A stretch of 64,000 nt of DNA from Rhodospirillaceae bacterium (GTDB lineage Bacteria; Pseudomonadota; Alphaproteobacteria; Bin65): NCBI GenBank assembly GCA_011523655.1, contig WTGH01000009.1, positions 35,151 to 99,150 of the forward strand, given 5' to 3'. A program made the position numbers and the translations under genes. The stretch's first letter is position 1. Each line of letters opens with the position of its first letter. Positions 30,888 through 40,385 of this stretch are shown piece after piece. The notes under the pieces were generated by a model that was not told where the DNA came from, searched no databases, and saw only the letters and a program-made list of their open reading frames with translations.

Positions 30888-31511
30888 TCACGCCGCCAGC
30901 GCGTCCAGAAACCCGCAGATCCGCTCCACCGCCAGCGCCAGGTTGCTGTCCTCGGTACGGCCGGAGGCCTTGCGCGGCTTGAAACTGTGGTCGCCGTCGG
31001 GCAGCCAGGCGAGCGAAATGGTTTCGGAGAGACTATAGCAGGGCACCTCCTCGGCGCGGCCGAACGGGTCGCGTTCGCCCTGCAGGATCAGCGCCGGTGT
31101 TGCCAGCGTTTCCAGATGCGCCGTGCGCAGCCTGTCCGGCCGGCCGGGCGGATGGAAGGGATAGCCGAGGCAGACCAGCCCGCGCACCCCGGCTTCATCG
31201 GCTATCATGCTCGCCATCCGGCCGCCCAGGCTCTTGCCGCCGATGACGAGCGTATCCGCCCCGAGATCGGCGATGACGCTGCGCCAGGTCCCGGTCAGCA
31301 CGGGTTCCCGGTCCGGCGGCTTCTTCGCACCGGTCGTGCGCCGCGCCGCCATGTAGGGAAATTCGAACCGGACGACGCGCCAACCGGCGGCGGCCACACC
31401 TTCGGCGATCAGGTCCATGAAGGGGCTGTCCATCGCCGCGCCGGCGCCGTGGGCGAGGATCAGGGTGAGCGGCGCGTCGGCCGGTCCATCCGTCAGGGTC
31501 GGAACGCTCAC
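30888..31511 (-). CDS. Alpha/beta-hydrolase family protein
   Basis: LILAHGAGAAMDSPFM; LVIGGKSLGGRMAS nucleophile elbow; PALILQGERDPFGR. Confidence 0.88.
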   Translation of the reverse strand: MSVPTLTDGPADAPLTLILAHGAGAAMDSPFMDLIAEGVAAAGWRVVRFEFPYMAARRTTGAKKPPDREPVLTGTWRSVIADLGADTLVIGGKSLGGRMASMIADEAGVRGLVCLGYPFHPPGRPDRLRTAHLETLATPALILQGERDPFGRAEEVPCYSLSETISLAWLPDGDHSFKPRKASGRTEDSNLALAVERICGFLDALAA

Positions 31512-32044
31512 CGCTTCTTGCGGAAGGAATCCAGGTTCACGACTTCGCCGGTCTGCGCCGCCCGGTCCGCTGCTTCGTCCGCCGGCCCGTCCGCTTCGGG
31601 GCCGCCCCCGGCGTCTTCGTTGCTCGCCGCCGGCGGGGCGTCGTCCGGCCCGGCGCCGGCTTCGTCCTCCTCCGCCGCTTCGGCATCGGCGGTCAGTTCG
31701 AATTTCAGGCCGAAGGGCACGGAGGGATCGGCGAAGGACGTGACGCAGTCGAACGGCACTTCCAGCCGTTCCTGCCGCCGGTTGAAGCTGAGTTCGACGG
31801 AGAACAACGCCTCGCCGACTTCCAGGTTCCAGAACTGGTGCTCCAGAACGATGGTCATCTCTTCCGGATAGGTCCGCGCCAGACGCTCGGGGATGTCGAC
31901 GCCCGGTCCCGCCGTGAGGAAAGTGATGTAGAGCCCATGGCCTTCGGGCAGGCCGAAGGTCGCGACCTGCTCCAGCGCGGTGCGCACGACGCCGCGCAGC
32001 GCGTCCTCAACGATCTTCTCGTAATGCAGGAGTTCCGGCTCCAT
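31508..32044 (-). CDS. sspB: SspB-family ClpXP adaptor (alphaproteobacterial type)
   Basis: GLYITFLTAGPGVDIPERLARTYPEEMTIVLEHQFWNLEV; acidic linker and C-terminal VVNLDSFRKKR. Confidence 0.88.
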   Translation of the reverse strand: MEPELLHYEKIVEDALRGVVRTALEQVATFGLPEGHGLYITFLTAGPGVDIPERLARTYPEEMTIVLEHQFWNLEVGEALFSVELSFNRRQERLEVPFDCVTSFADPSVPFGLKFELTADAEAAEEDEAGAGPDDAPPAASNEDAGGGPEADGPADEAADRAAQTGEVVNLDSFRKKR

Positions 32045-32149
32045 CGCCCCGGCCGTCTTGCCCTGCCGCGCCCGGCGGCTCTCGTCCCATTATGGAGCGC
32101 CGGGTGAATGCCGCAAGCGGGGAATGGCGCCGGCCGCGTTCGGTGGGGG

Positions 32150-32480
32150 GCTTCTGTTGCCCGGCGCCCCCCGGGCCGCGCTTTCCTAGAAGCTAGGCAG
32201 CGAGTGCCAAACGATCGTTGTCGTTAGCATTTGTGAATGTAGCCCGATAACGGTGGTACAATGCCGGGCGAAAAGCGAACCTTTTACTGCACGTCGATCC
32301 TGTTTCGCCCCCATGAAGGGCCGGGCCGTCGGCGGCGCGCGGGATGCAAACCCGCCCCTAAACCGCCGGGCCCGGCGAAACTGGTGGAGGCGCCGGGTAC
32401 TGCCCCCGGGTCCGCAACAGCTATTGCGCACGCCGTTTATCGCCATAGTCGCCCGAAGGCGACATTGCGAAGATAGGGCC
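32150..32480 (-). ncRNA. ssrA: Circularly permuted two-piece tmRNA (acceptor piece, IVS, coding piece); tag ANDNDRLALAA
   Basis: Minus strand: acceptor piece ends GGCGCCTCC-A-CCA (32382-32392); IVS ~32313-32381; coding piece starts GGGGGCGAAACAGGATCGACG (32312 downwards). Acceptor stem GGGGGCG/CGCCTCC pairs with G3.U70. Tag frame GCTAACGACAACGATCGTTTGGCACTCGCTGCCTAG at 32193-32228. Confidence 0.93.
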
Positions 32481-32583
32481 TCGCGGCGAATTTTGAAAGA
32501 GGGACGGGGCAGCGATACCCGGTGACGCGGCGGGAGCGAAACGCTAGTTTCGCCATCGAATGCGAACGTAACGATTGCCGAGA

Positions 32584-33567
32584 ATGCCGAACGAGTCCGA
32601 CAGCCTGCCGCCGGGCCCCCTTTCGAATCCCGGCGCCAACGCCACGGCCGACCAGATCGCCGAGATCGAGGAGGCGCGCGCCCGCATGGCGGAGACGCGG
32701 CGCGTCGTTGCTCCAGGGCTGGAGGAGGTGCTCTACACCGCCTTCCCGGTGCTCGATCACGGCTTCGTCCGGGTGGTCGACTATATGGGCGACGACGCCG
32801 CTGTCGTTCAGGCCGCCCGCGTATCCTACGGCCGGGGCACGAAATCGGTGCGCAACGATGCCGGGCTGATCCGCTACCTGCTGCGCCACCGGCACACCAC
32901 GCCGTTCGAGATGTGCGAGATCAAGCTCCATGTGAAGCTGCCGGTCTTCGTCGCGCGCCAGTGGATCCGCCACCGTACCGCCAACGTGAACGAATATTCG
33001 GCGCGCTATTCCGTACTCGACCGCGAGTTCTACATCCCGGCGCCAGAGCACCTTGCGGCCCAGTCCGCCGCCAACCGGCAGGGCCGGGGCGACGTGCTGG
33101 AGGGCGACGAGGCCGCGCGCGTCCTGCAACTGCTGCGCGACGACGCGGCGGCCTGCTACGACCATTACGAGGAAATGCTGAACGAGGGGCCGGACGGCGC
33201 GCCGGCCGATCCCGGCCGCCAGGGCCTCGCCCGCGAACTGGCGCGCATGAACCTGCCGCTCAACGTCTATACCCAGTGGTACTGGAAGACCGACCTGCAC
33301 AACCTGCTGCATTTCCTCAGCCTGCGCGCCGACGCGCATGCGCAATACGAAATTCGCGCCTATGCGGATGTCATGCTGGCGCTGACCGAGCGGTGGGTGC
33401 CGATCACGGCGCAGGCCTTCCGCGACTACAGCATGGGCGCGGTCAGCCTGTCTGCCCCGGCGCTCGCCGCGGTCCGGCGCATGATTGCCGGCGAAACGGT
33501 GACGCAGGAGGACAGCGGACTCAGCGCCCGCGAATGGCGCGAAATGATGGCGGCGCTGGAGCGGTAG
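32584..33567 (+). CDS. thyX: Flavin-dependent thymidylate synthase
   Basis: [19 protein letters not shown] contains the RHR-x7-S signature; [17 protein letters not shown]. Confidence 0.97.
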   Translation: MPNESDSLPPGPLSNPGANATADQIAEIEEARARMAETRRVVAPGLEEVLYTAFPVLDHGFVRVVDYMGDDAAVVQAARVSYGRGTKSVRNDAGLIRYLLRHRHTTPFEMCEIKLHVKLPVFVARQWIRHRTANVNEYSARYSVLDREFYIPAPEHLAAQSAANRQGRGDVLEGDEAARVLQLLRDDAAACYDHYEEMLNEGPDGAPADPGRQGLARELARMNLPLNVYTQWYWKTDLHNLLHFLSLRADAHAQYEIRAYADVMLALTERWVPITAQAFRDYSMGAVSLSAPALAAVRRMIAGETVTQEDSGLSAREWREMMAALER

Positions 33568-33664
33568 GGGCTTTGCGTTGTTCCCTTCGGCCTGCGCACA
33601 GGCCGATCCCGGTGCATATCGCGGCCGATCGGGCGATGGACGAATTTCCGGAGAATGATGAACG

Positions 33665-34372
33665 ATGGCGACCGATCCGGCACTGATCGCCGCGCTGCGC
33701 GGCATCTCGACCGCGACGCTCACGATGCAGCTTCTCAAGCGCGGCGTCCGGCGCGGCTGGATGGCCGGGACGAAGCCGCTGCAACCGGGCGGGCCGCGGC
33801 TCGCCGGGCCGGCCTTCACCCTGCGCTTCGTTCCCGGCCGCGAGGACGTCTCGACCCGGGAGAGCTACGCCGCGCCGAATTCGCTGCGCGACGCCATCGA
33901 GGCCATGCCGGAGGGCGTCGTCGCCGTGATCGACAGCCGGGGCGAGCAGGGCGCCGGAACCCTGGGCGACATCCTGGCCGGCCGGATGAAGCGGCGCGGC
34001 GTGGCCGGCATCGTCAGCGACGGCCCGATGCGGGACGTTGCGGGAATCCGCGCCGTGGATATCCCGGTCTGGTGCAATGGCGCCGCTGCGCCGCCGTCCA
34101 TCGCGGCTCTGTGGTTCGCCGGCTGGCAGGAGCCGATCGGCTGTGGCGGCGTGGCGGTGTTTCCGGACGACATCGTCGTTGCCGACGACGACGGCGCCGT
34201 GGTCCTGCCCCGGGCCCTTGCCGCCGAAATCGCCGAAGACGGCGCCGAGCAGGAAGACCTGGAAGCCTGGATTCTCGGCGAAATCGAGCGCGGCGAGCCG
34301 GTCAAGGGCCTCTATCCGCCGGACGAGGCGGCGCTGACGCGGTATCGTGCCGCGAAACGGGATTCCGGCTGA
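33665..34372 (+). CDS. RraA-like/demethylmenaquinone methyltransferase-fold family protein
   Basis: GRMKRRGVAGIVSDGPMRDVAGIRAVDIPVW; DDIVVADDDGAVVLPRALA. Confidence 0.88.
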   Translation: MATDPALIAALRGISTATLTMQLLKRGVRRGWMAGTKPLQPGGPRLAGPAFTLRFVPGREDVSTRESYAAPNSLRDAIEAMPEGVVAVIDSRGEQGAGTLGDILAGRMKRRGVAGIVSDGPMRDVAGIRAVDIPVWCNGAAAPPSIAALWFAGWQEPIGCGGVAVFPDDIVVADDDGAVVLPRALAAEIAEDGAEQEDLEAWILGEIERGEPVKGLYPPDEAALTRYRAAKRDSG

Positions 34373-34480
34373 TTTGGAGCAAAAAGCATCAATTTCTAAC
34401 CGTGCTCGGCAACATATTGTAGCGACTATAAGATGATTGGAAGCATAATTTATCATTAAAATGTCAAATAAAATATTCTA

Positions 34481-34509
34481 TTGACAATATATTATTCATT
34501 TGCCATATA
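34481..34509 (+). promoter_or_regulatory. Promoter upstream of VapBC-like module: TTGACA-N17-CATATA
   Basis: -35 at 34481-34486, -10 at 34504-34509 in an AT-rich island upstream of the antitoxin ORF. Confidence 0.65.
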
Positions 34510-34566
34510 GCCTGCATCGTACCGGCCACGGGACGGAATTCATGATCCGGAAAGGTATCCAATACA

Positions 34567-35043
34567 ATGACTCCACACGAAAATATGTCGGCGATAGCCG
34601 AGGGACTGCCGACGAAATCGGCAAAAATCCGGGCTTTGGACGCCGCAGGCTACAAGCGCGCCGATATCGCGCGCTTCCTCGACATCCGCTATCAGCATGT
34701 CCGTAATGTGCTGATCCAGGGGCCGCCGAAAAACGAACGTCCCGCCCTTGCCGCAGAAGCGGACGATAGGGAGACGATCCCGGGCGCCAACGACCGGGTC
34801 AAGGTAAAGATCGGCCCCGGCGGCCGGATCGTCATCCCGGCGGCATTCCGCCAGGCGATGGAGGCGGAAGAAGGAGATACGCTTGTCGCGACGATCGATG
34901 AAGACGGCATCGTCCGGCTGGCCAGCGCTTCGGCGGCGATCCGGATGGCCCAGCGCATCGTGTGCGCCGCGGTCCCCGCCGGTGTCAGCCTGTCGGCCTC
35001 GCTGATCGAGGACCGGCGGCGCGAAGCGGCGGGCGAAGCGTAA
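34567..35043 (+). CDS. VapB-like antitoxin: N-terminal HTH-like segment plus AbrB/SpoVT DNA-binding domain
   Basis: SAKIRALDAAGYKRADIARFLDIRYQHVRNVL (HTH-like); VKVKIGPGGRIVIPAAFRQAMEAEEGDTLVATIDEDGIVRL (AbrB). Confidence 0.85.
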   Translation: MTPHENMSAIAEGLPTKSAKIRALDAAGYKRADIARFLDIRYQHVRNVLIQGPPKNERPALAAEADDRETIPGANDRVKVKIGPGGRIVIPAAFRQAMEAEEGDTLVATIDEDGIVRLASASAAIRMAQRIVCAAVPAGVSLSASLIEDRRREAAGEA

Positions 35044-35062
35044 CCGCGTTCAGGGTCGCGAC

Positions 35063-35446
35063 ATGCCCGATGCCGTTCTCGATGCGTCGGCCGTTCTGGC
35101 ACTGCTGCACCGCGAGCCGGGCGGCGAAATGATCGAATCCATCCTTGAGGACAGCGCCATTTCCACGGTCAACATTTCGGAGGTGATCGCCAAGCTCGTC
35201 GAGAATGGCACCGACCCTGGCAGAGCGGTCCTGCTGACGGAAGCGCAGCCTTTCCAGCCCGCGGATTATACGCTTGCGCAGGCGCAGGTTGCGGGCAAAT
35301 TGCGGGCGGCGACACGCCACGCCGGCCTTTCGCTCGGCGACCGGGCCTGCCTCGCCCTGGCGCTTACCCTGAGGTTGCCCGTCTACACGGCCGACCGGGC
35401 GTGGCGGGACCTGCTGCTCGACGTCGATGTCCGCTTGATCCGGTAG
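35063..35446 (+). CDS. PIN-domain toxin (VapC-like)
   Basis: AVLDASAVLALLHREPG; NISEVIAKL; LGDRACLALAL; VYTADRAW: all four PIN acidic motifs. Confidence 0.9.
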   Translation: MPDAVLDASAVLALLHREPGGEMIESILEDSAISTVNISEVIAKLVENGTDPGRAVLLTEAQPFQPADYTLAQAQVAGKLRAATRHAGLSLGDRACLALALTLRLPVYTADRAWRDLLLDVDVRLIR

Positions 35447-35513
35447 CCCCGGCGTACAGGAACGGTCTCGTTGACTCCCGCCGCGGCAAGCGATCTGGGA
35501 CAAATTCAGAAGC

Positions 35514-35849
35514 ATGGCGAAGAGGAAGAACAGCGACGACGAAAGCGATTTCTGGCGCGTTTCGATGGGCGTGGGCGGGCGTGCCGTGATCCCCGCTGCG
35601 GTTCGCGACGCGCTGGGTTTCGCGAAGGGCGAGCCGCTTGTGCTGACTATCGACGACGGAACGGTGCGGATCGAAACCTACGCGCGCAGCGCCGAGCGGC
35701 TCCGGGCGCAGGTCCGGGCGATGATGCCGCCGACCGGCGACCTCGTCGACCGGTTCCTCGCCGACAATCGAGCGGAAGCGGCGCGCGAGGACGCCCGCGA
35801 CGCCGAACGGGTACAGGCCGATACGCCTGTCGAGCGGGCTGTGGAGTAA
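35514..35849 (+). CDS. Second AbrB/SpoVT-domain antitoxin
   Basis: SMGVGGRAVIPAAVRDALGFAKGEPLVLTIDDGTVRIET. Confidence 0.85.
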   Translation: MAKRKNSDDESDFWRVSMGVGGRAVIPAAVRDALGFAKGEPLVLTIDDGTVRIETYARSAERLRAQVRAMMPPTGDLVDRFLADNRAEAAREDARDAERVQADTPVERAVE

Positions 35850-35853
35850 CCCG

Positions 35854-36018
35854 TTGAACGGCAAGCGGGTCGTTCTCGATTCGTCGGCGGTCCCGGCCAT
35901 GATGTCCGGCGACCGGATTTGCCTGAGCCTCGCGGGAAAGCTGGAACTGCCGGTCTTCACCTGCGATACCATGTGGCGCGAACTCGATATCGGCGTCGAT
36001 ATCCGTGTGCTCCGATAG
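35854..36018 (+). pseudogene. Internally deleted PIN toxin (54 aa, TTG start)
   Basis: Translation LNGKRVVLDSSAVPAMMSGDRICLSLAGKLELPVFTCDTMWRELDIGVDIRVLR aligns to both ends of the upstream VapC-like protein (VLDASAVLAL ... LGDRACLALALTLRLPVYTADRAWRDLLLDVDVRLIR), middle missing. Confidence 0.75.
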
Positions 36019-36171
36019 CTATCGAAAGCGTTGGGCAGAGGCGCCCGGAATTTGCCGAGGTTGATCTGGAGCAATGCGGATTGCGCCGGGCTGCGCTAGA
36101 AGCGCGTCCGATATTCGCCGGGTCGGACGAAGTTTCGACCTGCAGGAGAATCGGGCGACAAGGAGGCCACC

Positions 36172-37371
36172 ATGACCGCAACTGCCAACGCCGACCCCGT
36201 CGTCATCGTCAACGGCGCACGCACGCCGATGGGGAGTTTTCAGGGCACGCTCACGGACATTACCGCCACGGCGCTGGGCGCCGTCGCCATCGAAGGCGCA
36301 CTCAAGCGCGCCGGGGTGGCCGGTGAGGATGTCGACGAAGTCATCATGGGCTGCGTGCTGCCGGCCGGGCTGGGCCAGGCGCCGGCGCGTCAGGCGGCGC
36401 ACGGCGCGGGCATCCCGTGGGACGCCGGCTGCACCACCGTCAACAAGATGTGCGGCAGCGGCATGAAGGCGGCCATGCTGGCCCACGACATGCTGGCGGC
36501 CGGCGTCAACGAAGTCATGGTCGCCGGCGGCCTCGAGAGCATGACCAACGCGCCCTACCTGATGGACAAGGCGCGCGGGGGCCTGCGCATGGGCCACGGC
36601 AAAGTCTGGGACCACATGTTCCTCGACGGTCTGGAAGACGCCTACGAGCCCGGCCGCCTGATGGGCGCCTACGCCGAGGATACGGCCCAGCATTACCAGT
36701 TCACCCGCGAGGCCCAGGACGATTTCGCGATAACGTCGCTCAAGCGGGCCAGGGCGGCGAACGAAAACGGCTCCTTCGACCGCGAAACCGAGCCGGTCAT
36801 CGTACGGACGCGCAAAGGCGAGGTCACGGTTGCGCAGGACGAGCAGCCCTTCAATGCCGATCTGGGGAAAATTCCGAAGCTGAGGCCCGCCTTCCGCACG
36901 GACGGCACAGTGACGCCGGCCAACTCCTCGTCGATCTCGGACGGCGCTTCCGCCCTCGTCCTGACCACGCAGTCGGAGGCCGAGAAGCGCGGCCTGACGC
37001 CCCGCGCGCGCATCGCCGCCCACGCGACCCACGCCCAGGAGCCGGCCTGGTTCACCACCGCCCCGGTCGGCGCCATCGACAAGGTGCTGGAAAAGGCCGG
37101 CTGGACGAAGGCCGACGTCGGTCTCTACGAGGTCAACGAGGCCTTCGCCGTGGTTACCATGGCAGCGATGAAGGAGCACGGCCTGCCCCACGACATCGTC
37201 AACGTCCACGGCGGCGCCTGCGCCCTCGGCCACCCGATCGGCGCCTCGGGCGCGCGGATCATCGTGACCTTGCTGAACGCGATGGAGCAAAAGGGCGTCG
37301 AGCGCGGCGTCGCCTCCCTGTGCATCGGCGGCGGCGAGGCGACGGCGATCGCGATAGAGCGGTTGCACTGA
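36172..37371 (+). CDS. Acetyl-CoA acetyltransferase (thiolase)
   Basis: VIVNGARTPMGSFQGTL; NKMCGSGMKAAMLAHD; NVHGGACALGHPIGASGARI; CIGGGEATA. Confidence 0.96.
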   Translation: MTATANADPVVIVNGARTPMGSFQGTLTDITATALGAVAIEGALKRAGVAGEDVDEVIMGCVLPAGLGQAPARQAAHGAGIPWDAGCTTVNKMCGSGMKAAMLAHDMLAAGVNEVMVAGGLESMTNAPYLMDKARGGLRMGHGKVWDHMFLDGLEDAYEPGRLMGAYAEDTAQHYQFTREAQDDFAITSLKRARAANENGSFDRETEPVIVRTRKGEVTVAQDEQPFNADLGKIPKLRPAFRTDGTVTPANSSSISDGASALVLTTQSEAEKRGLTPRARIAAHATHAQEPAWFTTAPVGAIDKVLEKAGWTKADVGLYEVNEAFAVVTMAAMKEHGLPHDIVNVHGGACALGHPIGASGARIIVTLLNAMEQKGVERGVASLCIGGGEATAIAIERLH

Positions 37372-37407
37372 GTACGGCGCGGGCGGGTTGGCTGCGCGTG
37401 ATACCGG

Positions 37408-37551
37408 CTCGGCAAGCCGGTGATTGCGATTGACGCGGCGACCTGCCGGTGGCCGCTGCGCCGGCAGGGCATCGACGACAAGACCTACGCCCGGGGCAGC
37501 CTGGTGCAGGATCATGAGGGCAGGCCGGAGAGTGGCCAGCTGCCCGATTAA
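37408..37551 (+). pseudogene. Possible 3' remnant of an Asp/Glu racemase / maleate isomerase family gene
   Basis: In-frame GKPVIAIDAATCRWPLRRQGIDDKTYARGSLVQDHEG resembles the C-terminal GxPVISSNQATLWxALRLAGI... segment of that family; no upstream body present. Confidence 0.4.
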
Positions 37552-38438
37552 TCTCCGGTATCGAGGCGGAAGGCCTCCCGGTGGCGCACGATGCGGCCGG
37601 CGACCGGGGTCGGAAAATGCCCGGCGAGCAGGATCGATTCGGTATCGGCCAGCCGTTCGATCATGGCCGTGCGGCTGCGCGCCGACATCGCCGGGTCTTC
37701 GCAGAAGGCGCTCGACAGGCCGGGGTCGCACAGTTGCAGGGGCGTGTGCATGGTGTCGCCGCACAGCAGGGCGTGACGGCCGCCGCCGCGCACGTTGACG
37801 TTCACGTTGCCCGGCGTGTGGCCGAAGGCGGGCTCCAGCCAGACGCCATGGTCCAGCTCGTGGTCAGCCTCGACCAGCACCGCCCGTCCGGCCTCCATGA
37901 CCGGCAGGACGCTGTCGTCAAAGCTGCCGTGATTGGGCGGCTCCTGCATACCTTCGGCCTTCGCGCGTCGGGCTTCGGCTTCCCAGAACTCGTACTCCCG
38001 GCGCGCAAAAACGTAGCGCGCGTTCGGGAAGGTCGGCACCCAGCGGCCGTCGACCAGCTGCGTGTTCCAGCCGACATGATCGGCGTGCAGATGGGTGCAC
38101 ATCACGATGTCGATCTCTTCCGGCGCCACGCCGGCGGCGCGCATCGTGTCGAGGAACGGCGTCTGCTGCCGGTGCCACGTCGGGCGCAGCGGCCGGTCCT
38201 TGTCGTTGCCGACGCAGCAATCGACCAGGATGGTCCGGCGCGGCGTGCGCAGGACGAGCGCGTGGAAGGCCATGATCAGCTTGCCGTCCGGTGCGATGAA
38301 ACGGGGCGCCAGCCAGTCGGCGTTGGCGTCGACCAGGTCCTGCGTCGCACCCGGCAGGATGAAACCGAAATCGGCGAAGGCGCCCTCGGCCTCGACGATC
38401 CGGTCGATGACGATGTCGCCGATCAGCTGGGTCTTCAT
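37548..38438 (-). CDS. MBL-fold metallo-hydrolase
   Basis: CTHLHADHVGWNTQ; FGHTPGNVNV; LLCGDTMHTPLQ. Confidence 0.93.
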   Translation of the reverse strand: MKTQLIGDIVIDRIVEAEGAFADFGFILPGATQDLVDANADWLAPRFIAPDGKLIMAFHALVLRTPRRTILVDCCVGNDKDRPLRPTWHRQQTPFLDTMRAAGVAPEEIDIVMCTHLHADHVGWNTQLVDGRWVPTFPNARYVFARREYEFWEAEARRAKAEGMQEPPNHGSFDDSVLPVMEAGRAVLVEADHELDHGVWLEPAFGHTPGNVNVNVRGGGRHALLCGDTMHTPLQLCDPGLSSAFCEDPAMSARSRTAMIERLADTESILLAGHFPTPVAGRIVRHREAFRLDTGD

Positions 38439-38451
38439 GTCCGGGCGCCGG

Positions 38452-39156
38452 CTACTCCGCCGCCACGGCGCCCGCACCCCTCAGGGCCCCGATCACCTCG
38501 CCGGTCGTCATGATGTCGGCGAAGCTGATCGACATGCTGGTCAGGCTGGCGTTGTGGATGGCGTCGGTATAGGTCGCGTTGCCGTCCGCCACCATGATGA
38601 CGTGGAAGTTGCGCATCATGGCGTCGCGCGCCGTCGCCTCGCAGCAGACGTTGGTGAGCGTGCCGGTAATCGCCAGCGTGTCGATGCCCCTGGCGCGCAA
38701 TTGCGCCTCGATGTCCGACGATCCCTGGATGAAGGCGCTGAACCGGTTCTTGACCGCCCGCATGTCGCCGTCCTCGGCATCCATGTCCGGCCACAGGGGA
38801 TGGCCCTCGGCGCCGGCCATGAGCTGCTCCGCGATCCGTCTTGCGGTCTCCGGGCTGGCGGTGCCGCCCAGGAAGGACGACCATTCGGTGAAGATCCTGT
38901 CGTCGAAGGTGGTAGTGACCCAGACGACCGTCCCTCCGGCTGCCCGGAAGGACGCCGCGAGGCGGTTGATGTTGGGCACGATCTCGCGCGCCATCGGCAC
39001 CTCCGACGGCAGGCCCTCTTTCAGGAACGCCGTCTGCATGTCGACCACGACCAGGGCCGTGCGCGCCGGATCCAGCGTATCGCGCACATGCAGCCTGCCG
39101 CCGCGCCGCATCCTGATGAGCCGGACTGCGTCCGGGTGGATTTCGGTCTTGTGCAT
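38452..39156 (-). CDS. Isochorismatase/cysteine hydrolase family protein
   Basis: TALVVVDMQTAFLKEG; LAITGTLTNVCCEATARDAMMRNFHVIMVADGNAT. Confidence 0.92.
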   Translation of the reverse strand: MHKTEIHPDAVRLIRMRRGGRLHVRDTLDPARTALVVVDMQTAFLKEGLPSEVPMAREIVPNINRLAASFRAAGGTVVWVTTTFDDRIFTEWSSFLGGTASPETARRIAEQLMAGAEGHPLWPDMDAEDGDMRAVKNRFSAFIQGSSDIEAQLRARGIDTLAITGTLTNVCCEATARDAMMRNFHVIMVADGNATYTDAIHNASLTSMSISFADIMTTGEVIGALRGAGAVAAE

Positions 39157-39365
39157 ACCTTCCTTCCGGTCAGGCTCCGCCGGCTCGCTCCCGGCATCGA
39201 AGCAAGGGTGCACAGGAAGCCGGCCTTGTCCAGCGTGGCGCTTCGCGAATCCATGTCCCCTTGGGCTGAGGCCGGTTCGGGGACTCCCCGCTATCGACCC
39301 GGTCCGTTTCCGCCTATAAGGACGTGCAAGTTCGGGGTACCTGCGGCAGCGGCGGAGTAAGGTCG

Positions 39366-40385
39366 ATGAGTCAGGACAGGCATATTCCGTTCGAAGCGCC
39401 GGTGGTCGATCACCTGTCGGTGCGGGTCGTCGTCGACTCCCGCCACGAGCTCATTCTGCCGAAGGCCGACCATTCGCACGTCCACATCGAGCATGTCGGG
39501 ATGATCCCCGGACAGCATATGACGACGCTCGCCGGCGAATGGGGCCTATCGCTGCATCTCGAATCGACGGCAGGCGGGCACAAGGCCGCGTACCTGCTCG
39601 ATTTCGGCTATACGCCGGAGATCCTGAACCGGAATTTCGCGCTGCTGAACATCGATCCGGCGCGGCTGAACGGCCTGATCCTGAGCCACGGGCATCGCGA
39701 TCACTACGGCGGTCTGGAGGGCTTCGTGGCGCGCCACCGGAACGAAATGGGCGACGACCTGAATCTCTACGTCGGTGCGGAGGAAGCGTTTCATGTGCGC
39801 TGGGTTCCGGCCGGTCAACCGCCTCCCGGCGAGGAGCCGGAGATGCTGCCCTGGGGTGCGCCGGACCGCGACTCGCTGGTCGCGCACGAGGTTGCGCCGG
39901 TGTGTTGCGACGGGCCCCGGGCGCTCGCCGGCGCCTTCACCACCGGCTACATCGAGCGCGATTCCTTCGAGGAGGTCACCGGCGGCACCAAACTGGAGGT
40001 TCCCGACCATTTCAGCGAAGCCGAACGCCGCGGGGAGCTGGTGTTCGACAGCCACCCGGAGGAGCACGCGACCTGCTATCTGGTCCGCGGGCGCGGACTG
40101 GTCGTCATTTCGTCCTGCGGCCATGCCGGCATCGTGAACTCGGTCCGGACCGCGATGGCGGTTGCCGGCACCGACAGACTTCACGCCGTGATCGGCGGTT
40201 TCCATCTCGGCCTGGCGAAGCCGGACTACATCGAATTCACCATCGACGAACTGGAGAAGCTCGAGCCGGATGTCGTCGTCCCGATGCACTGCACGGGAGA
40301 GCCTTTCATCGAAGCGATGCGCCGGCGCATGCCGGAGCGGCTTGTGCGCTCCTTCCTCGGCACCAGGATTTCATTCGGCGTTTGA
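39366..40385 (+). CDS. MBL-fold hydrolase of the dihydropterin/beta-RFAP synthase-like subgroup
   Basis: LILSHGHRDHYGGLEGF; VVISSCGHAGIVNSVR; VIGGFHLGLA; VVPMHCTGEP. Confidence 0.88.
   Translation: MSQDRHIPFEAPVVDHLSVRVVVDSRHELILPKADHSHVHIEHVGMIPGQHMTTLAGEWGLSLHLESTAGGHKAAYLLDFGYTPEILNRNFALLNIDPARLNGLILSHGHRDHYGGLEGFVARHRNEMGDDLNLYVGAEEAFHVRWVPAGQPPPGEEPEMLPWGAPDRDSLVAHEVAPVCCDGPRALAGAFTTGYIERDSFEEVTGGTKLEVPDHFSEAERRGELVFDSHPEEHATCYLVRGRGLVVISSCGHAGIVNSVRTAMAVAGTDRLHAVIGGFHLGLAKPDYIEFTIDELEKLEPDVVVPMHCTGEPFIEAMRRRMPERLVRSFLGTRISFGV

Noticed and set aside
32437-33819. 460-aa minus-strand ORF overlapping thyX and tmRNA
   Set aside because: Shadow of thyX; the tmRNA on this strand explains the 3' part.
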